Assembly (NCBI RefSeq): GCF_900476085.1
Contig: NZ_LS991952.1
Location: 1 to 64,000, forward strand
DNA from: Mycoplasmoides gallisepticum
Lineage (GTDB): Bacteria; Bacillota_I; Bacilli_A; Mycoplasmatales; Mycoplasmoidaceae
Length of the DNA: 64,000 bases
Direction: 5' to 3'
Within the stretch, counting starts at the first letter, position 1, and each line of letters opens with the position of its first letter. Positions 58,243-64,000 of this stretch are shown here, piece after piece. The notes beneath the pieces are model-generated. The model saw only the letters and a list, made by a program, of their open reading frames with translations. It ran no database searches and had not been told where the DNA came from. A program made the translations under genes and the position numbers.

Positions 58243-58430
58243 AAGAATCTTGCCATTCTCCTTTATTTTAGTGACTTTACGTGCATAATAAAAGGATAAA
58301 AAAATTTGACATTTTAAAAAAACAACCCAAAAAAATTTTTCTAAACTCCTCACTAAAGCTATGTCAAAATTGTTAATTTGGATGAATTTTTCAGGTCGAA
58401 AATCTATAAAAAATCAGATAAGCTAAACCC

Positions 58431-58468
58431 AAAAAGTTCAAAACCCTTTATTTTAAAAGGTTTTGAAC
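58431..58468 (-). terminator. Hairpin between nrdF and thyA
   Basis: Ten-bp stem GTTCAAAACC / GGTTTTGAAC (58436-58445 with 58459-58468). The A-run at 58431-58435 gives a short U-tract on the minus strand. It would stop minus-strand transcription entering from the thyA side, or act as a barrier between the operons. Confidence 0.45.
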
Positions 58469-58580
58469 AAATATCTACTTACCTGAGCTTAATTTTTTCA
58501 GATCATTATTTTTAAGATAATTTTTTAATTATAACTATATTAATAGTTAACTAGTTGATTTTTTTTAAAAGGGGTAGGTT

Positions 58581-59450
58581 ATGAAAACATATTTAGATTT
58601 GTTAGAAAAAGTTATGACCAAAGGTGAGGTTAAAAAAGATCGAACTAACACAGGTACGATCTCTTATTTTGGCACTCAAAGTCGATATGATTTACGTGAA
58701 GGATTTCCATTATTAACAACTAAGAAAATGGCTTGAAAAGCAATTTGCCATGAATTATTATGATTTCTTAAAGGTGATACGAATATCAAGTACTTGGTTG
58801 ATCATAATGTGAACATTTGGAACGAATGACCTTATGAAGCTTTTAAGAAATCAAATGACTTTAAAGGAGAGAGCTTACAAGACTTCGTTGAGAAAATTAA
58901 AACTGATAACCAATTTGCTCAACAATACGGAAAACTAGGCCCTGTGTATGGAAAACAATGACGTGACTTTAATGGCGTTGATCAAATTGAGTGAGTTATC
59001 AACGAAATTAAAACTAACCCGTTTTCACGTCGTTTAATAGTAAGTGCGTGAAATCCTGGTGAAATAAAAGAGATGGCCCTACCACCTTGTCATAGTTTTT
59101 TCCAGTTCTTTGTTAATGAAAAATATGAAATTTCACTGCAACTATACCAAAGAAGTGGGGACCTATTCTTAGGCGTGCCTTTTAATATTGCTTCTTATAG
59201 TTTGTTACTTTTAATGGTTGCTCAAGTAACTGGGTTAAAACCTGCTGAATTTATCCATACAATTGGGGATACCCACATCTATTCAAACCACCTTGAACAA
59301 GTAAAAATTCAACTACAAAGAGAACCTAAAAAACTTCCTAAAGTAACCCTAAACCCTGATATTAAAAATATCTTTGATTTTAGATTCGAAGATATCAGTT
59401 TAGAAAACTATGAACACCATGACCCAATCAAAGGAAAGGTAGCTGTTTAA
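58581..59450 (+). CDS. thyA: Thymidylate synthase
   Basis: Makes dTMP from dUMP with methylene-tetrahydrofolate. 289 residues, close to the usual 264-290. The nucleophile is Cys170 in [10 protein letters not shown]; the dUMP-binding [27 protein letters not shown] and the folate-site GDTHIY are all present. A good ribosome site AAAAGGGG (58567-58574) precedes the ATG. TAATG overlap with the next gene, which regenerates the folate cofactor. Confidence 0.97.
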
Positions 59451-60403
59451 TGATTAAATTGATAGTAGCAATGGATGAAGCCAATCTAATTGGTAAAAAA
59501 GATAAAATGCCATGACACATCAAAGAAGAGTTTGAGCATTTTAGAAAAACCACGATTGGCCATGCTTTATTATTTGGTAAAACAACTTTTTTAGGTTTAC
59601 CTGGAAAATTAGAGAATCGTAAGCATTATGTTTTCAGCAGAAAAGATCAGATTTCAAATGCTGATGAAACAATTCGTAGCGAAAAAGAGTTACTAGAGTT
59701 ATTTAAAGCATATAAGGATAGTCAAGATATCTTGTTTATAGCTGGAGGCAAATACATTTATGAACATTATTATCAGTATGCTGATGAACTCATTATTTCA
59801 CGAATTAAAAACAAGTATGAAGGTGATGTTTATCTTAATCTAGATCTTTCTAATTATTTTTTAATGAATGTAGAAGAAAATAGCAAATTTACTGTAGAAT
59901 TTTGATTAAAAAAATCTGATAACAATAAAACAAATGCCAACGTAATAAGTTGGGATGAATACTTTATGATGTTAGCTAACGTATCAGCTATGAGATCTAA
60001 AGATCCATCAACTCAAGTTGGCGCTTGTATTGTCAATAAGAAGAAATACGTGATTGGCTTAGGATACAACGGAATGCATAAAGGTCTTGATAATATCTTT
60101 CCATGAGATAGAACTAATCAAGATAGTGCTAAAACTAAATATCCTTATGTAGTTCACGCTGAAATCAACGCAATTCTTAATACAAGTACAGTTATTGAAG
60201 ACTGCACACTTTATACCAACTTATTCCCTTGTTCAAATTGCGCTAAAACCATAGTGCAAAGTGGAATAGTTGAAGTTGTTTATGAAGATAATAAATATGA
60301 ACATCTTCCAGATAATAAAATATCTACCCATATTCTAAAGAGTTCAAATATCAAACTTAGACAACATAAAACAAGACACAAGATTACTGAGAAAGATAAA
60401 TAG
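59450..60403 (+). CDS. Dihydrofolate reductase - dCMP deaminase fusion
   Basis: 317 residues in two domains. Residues 1-155 are DHFR (IVAMDEANLIGKKDKMPWHIKEE; LFIAGGKYIYEHY), regenerating tetrahydrofolate after ThyA. From about residue 170 a deoxycytidylate deaminase begins: SAMRSKDPSTQVGACIV, zinc ligands His236 with Glu238 (VHAEINAIL) and Cys261/Cys264 (PCSNCAK), making dUMP, the ThyA substrate. The two enzymes flanking the ThyA reaction are thus joined in one chain and translated by coupling to thyA. The frame is open throughout, with TGA Trp codons in both domains. No stop or start signal separates the domains. Confidence 0.93.
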
Positions 60404-60408
60404 TTATA

Positions 60409-60444
60409 AAAAAAATAATAATGCGCTCGCATTATTATTTTTTA
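60409..60444 (+). terminator. Terminator after the DHFR-deaminase gene
   Basis: A-rich arm ending AATAATAATGC, loop GCTC region and arm GCATTATTATTTTTT (60409-60424 with 60429-60444). Strong rho-independent form, usable on both strands. Confidence 0.88.
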
Positions 60445-60906
60445 TTGACATTACTTAAGTTTAAAACGCCGATTAAGCAAATTATATTTTTGCTATTTTT
60501 CTTCAATTTTGCGCCATAAAATGATTTTTTTTTGAATTTTGATTTGTTTAAATAAGTCTTAGTTGTCCCTAATAAATGTACGTTCTTAAAGCTAATATCA
60601 TTATTAAAGGTTGCACCGTATAAAACCATTCAAGGGATGTATTAGCTTAGCTTTAGTTCATTGATTTATCTTAGTTAGTAAACTTTTACATTCTTAGATG
60701 TTTTATTAAACTTTTAGCTCAAAGAGAAATGACTTATTTTTAAGTCAACTAGTAGACAATAACGATATCTACTATTACTTTAGAAGACTGAGGTAAAAAC
60801 ATAAATATCATCAACGAAAATTAGTGTTAATGATTTTAAAGGCAAAGAAATCTCTTATTTATTACAAGATAAAGCACGGAGAAAACCACTCAGATTTAAA
60901 ATAAGA
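60445..60906. other. Gene-poor stretch, possible relic
   Basis: 462 bp. A 64-codon minus-strand frame (60435-60629, MVLYGATFNNDISF..) has a terminator inside its 3' end and no detectable family, so I do not call it. Plus-strand pieces around 60745-60895 (ISTITLEDWGKN; VNDFKGKEISYLLQD) read like a protein but in different frames with stops between, compatible with a dead gene. Confidence 0.35.
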
Positions 60907-60908
60907 AC

Positions 60909-60942
60909 AAAAAAACCTCAAAAGAACTTTTGAGGTTTTAAA
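60909..60942 (-). terminator. Terminator of the citE-like pseudogene
   Basis: Thirteen-bp perfect stem AAAACCTCAAAAG / CTTTTGAGGTTTT (60912-60924 with 60927-60939). The A-run before it is the U-tract on the minus strand. It stands 25 bp after the citE-like stop. Confidence 0.85.
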
Positions 60943-60966
60943 GTAATGTTTTTGTCTTAAAAATAA

Positions 60967-61805
60967 CTACTTATTTAGACGTTTTTGTTGTTCTTCGTAT
61001 TTTTGAACAACTTTGTGTAGCTTTTCAAGGTTTGCCTTATCGATGATTTTCCTATCAAAATTGTAAGCACCTTTTTCATTAAGAATCTGAATTACTTCTT
61101 TAGCTTTTAAATACTCTTCTTGAGTTACTGAATAAACTTAATCAATTCATTCAAGGTGTTTAGGGTGAATTGATGTTTTATACGTAATGACGTTTATTTT
61201 ATTGTGAAAACTTTTTGTTGGTTGTTAATATCGAATTCAGGCGCGTCGATAAAGTTAATATTTAAGTATTTAGCATACAATGCTAAATCTAATTTGATTT
61301 TATTAACTATTTCAGATTCAATTTCGCAATTTAAATCAGAAGAAAGATCATTTGTTCCGACAAATAGACCAAAGATATGATTTAAATGTTCTTTTTCCAA
61401 ATTTAATTCTAGTAATCTGATAATAACCTAAAGCAGATTCAATGATTAAAATCAGTTTTTGTGTAGCTCTTTTAGTTCTTAAGAAGTTAATTGCTTCTTT
61501 CAAAACGGCTGAGCTTTCAACTTTTGGTAAAACGATATAATCAAATTTAACTTTTTTATCTAACAAATAAGTTAATTCATGAATGTAGTTATCAGAATTT
61601 AAACGGATGGCAACTTAACGTTTTGTAACTTATTTGTTAGCAAGAACTCAGCAAGCTGTTTTAAAGCTTCTTCTTTGTCTTTAGCTAAGACACTATCTTC
61701 CAGATCATAAATGAAACAAAAAGGATCAAGAGTTAAACTTTTTGTTAAGAATTTTTGACTGCTAGATGGAATAAATAGAAAAGTATTTGAATACTTCGTA
61801 TTGAT
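60967..61805 (-). pseudogene. CitE-like (citrate lyase beta / HpcH-HpaI aldolase family) gene, decayed
   Basis: Four pieces in changing frames add up to one CitE-type protein of about 275 residues. They are (1) NTFLFIPSSSQKFL..FIYDLEDSVLAKDKEEA to a stop at 61599; (2) LNSDNYIHEL..DYIVLPKVESSAV..LILIIESALGYYQ; (3) LFVGTNDLSSDL..NFIDAPEFD to a stop at 61194; (4) IHPKHLEWID-stop-VYSVTQEEYLKAKEVIQIL to TAG at 60967. These match family blocks DLEDaV, LPKvEs, LIESA, DLsaDLG and IHPxQ. There are three frameshifts and an in-frame TAA, and the expected start (61805-61803) reads ATC where ATG is expected. Clearly dead. The terminator is still intact. Confidence 0.85.
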
Positions 61806-61978
61806 ATGTTATTATTGTTATTTAGGTGTAATTTTTGTAAAAAGAAATTGATAAATCATTCTTAAATTTAGTTACACTATTTGATTATAATTCTAGATAT
61901 TATTTTCTCTTGTTTTTGCGATCACTAGATCGATTTATTATTAAGGTATTTTATTAGAAAATAGACTAATAAAAAGGC

Positions 61979-62021
61979 AAAAAAACATGAAGTTTGAATC
62001 TCTCAACTTCACGTTTTTTTA
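61979..62021 (-). terminator. Terminator after the 62.0-62.9 kb membrane protein gene
   Basis: AACATGAAGTT / AACTTCACGTT (61984-61994 with 62005-62015, one G-U pair), flanked by an A-run and a T-run, so it works in both directions. It sits directly after the stop at 62023. Confidence 0.8.
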
Positions 62022-62022
62022 T

Positions 62023-62904
62023 CTATCTACTCTTATTTCTTCGCTTTAAGTAGTTATACTTAAGATTTTTTCACATGTATTTAAGATCGAATTTAGTTTG
62101 CTTCTTAGCTAATGATGGATAAATGATTCTTGCATTTAATTCTTGAACACCATATCTCATTGCTCAGATTAGGGTGATTGAAACCATCGTAATCACAACC
62201 CCAACAGGGATCACAGTTGGGAAAGGTACTCTTAAGATTTTTGATACAGATTGGTATTCACCACCAATGTATCAGTCAGCAATTAAGATTCCGTTTGCAT
62301 TGTTGGTAATTTTGCGATCTAATTGGATAGAGCTTAATACATAACAAGCATATATCGCAATAAATAGGTATTGATTAAGAATATCTCTTGGAGTTCATTT
62401 AGTCGTTCAACATATTAGCATTAATGCTACAGTTGTTGTCATCACGTGAAGAATGAAATAAAGTTGGTCATTACCAATTCCAATGAAGATAAAACGGTAA
62501 GCTTCTAATTTACCAGTATATTGTTTGGCTAATCTAAATAATTCCCCATAAAGGTTAATTAACCCACCAAATAAAGCAATTGGTGCTGCAGATCTGATTA
62601 TTAATTTATTTTTAGTTACCATCAATCCAAAACCAGCAAAGATCGCAAAGAACGGACAGATATCTAATAATAATAATCTTGAGTGTCTGATTGAGACCGC
62701 AAAAGGGCTATTATCATCAGCAGCATTCCAACCTGGAATCAAGAATTGGATCTGTCTACCAATTATCATGTAAAAGAACATGAAGCCACCGATGAAAAAT
62801 CAAAATCAGTAATTGTTTTCAAATCGAATAAAGAATTTAGAGGTTGCAATGATCAGTAGTAATCAAAGCGAGACTATGATCATTAAAATCGTTCCTAATT
62901 GCAT
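62023..62904 (-). CDS. Polytopic membrane protein (DUF5378/YwaF-like)
   Basis: 293 residues with about seven hydrophobic helices, start MQLGTILMIIVSLW, and short charged loops. Marks seen: FIGGFMFFYMIIGRQIQF, RHSRLLLLDICPFFAIF, FGGLINLYGEL, YFILHVMTTT, and a basic tail KKQTKFDLKYMWKNLKYN. The arrangement with His and Asp/Glu inside helices recalls the YwaF/TMEM164-like family found in mycoplasmas next to the S10 operon. Function unknown. Several Trp are TGA. It is divergent from rpsJ across a 252-bp region. Family name is from memory and tentative. Confidence 0.75.
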
Positions 62905-63049
62905 CTGTTACCTATATTAAGATCTATTTTATTGAATTTTTAAAGGGTTTAACTGGGAATCTAACCAGTTATTACCTAAATATTATATAAGATAAAAGCA
63001 AAAAACCAATTAAAGCAGCATATTCTTCTTTAAGAAATAATTAATCTGG

Positions 63050-63055
63050 TATAAT
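63050..63055 (+). promoter_or_regulatory. Candidate -10 box of the S10 operon
   Basis: Perfect TATAAT about 100 bp before rpsJ, leaving a leader of about 95 nt. No strong -35 hexamer. Confidence 0.5.
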
Positions 63056-63080
63056 TTACAAGTTGGCGTTTTGAAAAGAT

Positions 63081-63117
63081 TGCTGATACACCAAAAACCG
63101 TTGTCAAGTATCAGGTA
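63081..63117 (+). promoter_or_regulatory. Hairpin in the rpsJ leader
   Basis: CTGATAC (63083-63089) pairs with GTATCAG (63108-63114); flanking TTG/TAA bases allow a slightly longer imperfect stem. It is placed in the predicted untranslated leader of the S10 operon, where ribosomal-protein autoregulation often acts. Role is inference. Confidence 0.4.
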
Positions 63118-63156
63118 ACTTTTTAAAAGCATTAATAATAAATAATAGGACAACAC

Positions 63157-63522
63157 ATGACAGAACAAAAAGCTAAATCTAGCAAAACATCAAGCGAAGA
63201 AGCAAAAAAGCAAAAAGAATTAACTGAGATCAAAATCAAGTTGAAATCATACGATAGCAGATTATTAGATCAATCTGTTAAAAAGATTTTTGAGATCGTT
63301 AAAGAAACTGGATCAAAATTTTGTGGTCCAATTCCATTACCAACTAAAAAGGAAGTTTTTACAATCATTCGTTCACCACACGTTGATAAGGCTTCAAGAG
63401 AACAATTCGAAAGAAGAACACACAAACGTTTAATCATTATTAAAAACTTAAAGAACGAAACAATTCAAAAACTTAAACGTTTTGTAATTCCTTCTGGTGT
63501 TGAATTACGCATTTACTTATAA
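63157..63522 (+). CDS. rpsJ: 30S ribosomal protein S10
   Basis: 121 residues, about 18 longer than the usual 102-103 because of a Lys/Ser/Glu-rich N-terminal extension ([17 protein letters not shown]). The core [34 protein letters not shown] and [10 protein letters not shown] is typical S10. A weak AGGAC-type site precedes the ATG. First gene of the S10 operon, 31 bp before rplC. The extension is an open question: a later start is not available within the conserved core. Confidence 0.97.
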   Translation: MTEQKAKSSKTSSEEAKKQKELTEIKIKLKSYDSRLLDQSVKKIFEIVKETGSKFCGPIPLPTKKEVFTIIRSPHVDKASREQFERRTHKRLIIIKNLKNETIQKLKRFVIPSGVELRIYL

Positions 63523-63553
63523 AAACATAGATTAATAAGGAGATTTTCAATAT

Positions 63554-64000
63554 ATGAAAGGAATATTTGGAACAAAGGTTGGAATGACTCAAGTTTTCGA
63601 AGAAAACGGTCGTTTGATTCCTGTGACTTTAGTGAGAGTAGAACCTAATCAAGTGGTTAGTGTTAAAACCAAAGAAAAAGATGGTTATGACGCAGTTCAG
63701 TTAGGCTTTAACCAAACTGATGAAAAAAACTTAAACAAGCCGCAATTAGGTCATTTTAAAAAAGCTAATACTAACAACTACAAGTACTTAGAAGAAGTAC
63801 GTGGAATGGTAGGTTACAAAATAGGTGACCTATTAAAAGTTGAAGAGCTATTCCAAGAAGGTCAAGTTGTCGATGTTCAAGCTAGAACCAAAGGTCGTGG
63901 TTTTACTGGAGCAATCAAACGTTGAAACTTTAAAATTGGTTCAAAAGGTCATGGTGCTGGATATCCTCACAGATTCCAAGGTTCAGTGCAAGCTGGTCGT
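63554..64000 (+). CDS. rplC: 50S ribosomal protein L3 (partial, cut by the window end)
   Basis: The N-terminal 149 residues are visible: MKGIFGTKVGMTQVF at the start, TKGRGFTGAIKRW with the Trp as TGA, and GSKGHGAGYPHRFQGS leading to the long loop that reaches the peptidyl-transferase centre. A clear AAGGAG (63537-63542) precedes the ATG. The gene continues past base 64000. Confidence 0.97.

Larger units (their letters stand above)
58036..58580. other. Divergent control region between nrdF and thyA
   Basis: 545 bp separating the two dNTP operons. It holds no gene but three perfect inverted repeats (entries below), and must contain both promoters. A possible -10 for nrdF is TATAAT on the minus strand (58218-58213). 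No NrdR-box pair of the usual type was seen. Confidence 0.6.

Noticed and set aside
60435-60629. Minus-strand 64-codon frame starting MVLYGATFNNDISF
   Set aside because: I tested it as a pentapeptide-repeat fragment, but the 5-residue periodicity does not hold; its 3' end lies in a terminator and no domain is recognised.

Overview
The window comes from a mollicute that reads UGA as tryptophan: almost every gene runs through in-frame TGA at conserved Trp positions, the DNA is AT-rich, and Shine-Dalgarno sequences are sparse. Gene content and order (dnaA at base 1; rpmH-rnpA-yidC-rsmA; lipoprotein-nuclease-UgpCAE-DHH phosphoesterase; nrdF-nrdI-nrdE beside thyA-DHFR; S10 operon; MEP isoprenoid genes; glycerol-3-phosphate oxidase cassette) point to the Mycoplasma pneumoniae group, most likely M. 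gallisepticum or a close relative. The species name is an inference from memory of gene order.

Layout. 0-11.2 kb (+): dnaA, an ABC exporter pair whose first half is a pseudogene, rpmH-rnpA-yidC-rsmA-ispE-argS and a membrane-anchored EEP-type nuclease. 11.3-18.0 kb (-): glpO-glpK-glpF (glycerol uptake and H2O2 production), a DUF31 protease-like lipoprotein, and a ferritin gene split by an amber codon. 18.1-20.7 kb: a degenerate GuaA-like ATPase domain (+) facing RNase J (-). 21-38 kb (+): a very large FtsX-type permease with its ATPase, a frameshifted lipoprotein gene, ispF, hpt, ftsH, an orphan DhaL-like protein with a membrane protein, ptsH, tkt, secA. 38.4-46.5 kb (+): a solute-binding lipoprotein, nuclease lipoprotein, UgpC/A/E-type importer, a tiny membrane protein and a DHH phosphoesterase. 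46.5-47.4 kb has no gene. 47.4-54.2 kb (+): uvrB and the phosphate cassette pstS-pstCA-pstB-phoU. 54.3-58.0 kb (-): nrdF-nrdI-nrdE; divergently 58.6-60.4 kb (+): thyA and a DHFR/dCMP-deaminase fusion. 60.4-62.9 kb: gene-poor ground with a decayed citE-like gene and a membrane protein (both -). 63.2 kb to the end: rpsJ and the start of rplC.

Functional links. Glycerol enters through GlpF, is phosphorylated by GlpK and oxidised by GlpO with release of H2O2. Surface nucleases, the hypoxanthine phosphoribosyltransferase, the ribonucleotide reductase and the thymidylate genes form a salvage-to-dNTP supply. The reductase small subunit has the Val/Pro/Lys replacements of the metal-free, DOPA-radical class Ie enzymes, and its activator NrdI is encoded next to it.

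Five genes are damaged (ABC exporter half, glpK C-terminus, ferritin, a lipoprotein, citE-like). This suggests a lineage losing functions, or an assembly with indel errors; read data are needed to decide. I see no CRISPR array, insertion sequence, tRNA or rRNA. The most promising leads are the metal-free reductase with its unusual inverted-repeat control region, the two degenerate enzyme homologues (GuaA-like and DhaL-like), and the DUF31 protease-like lipoprotein.
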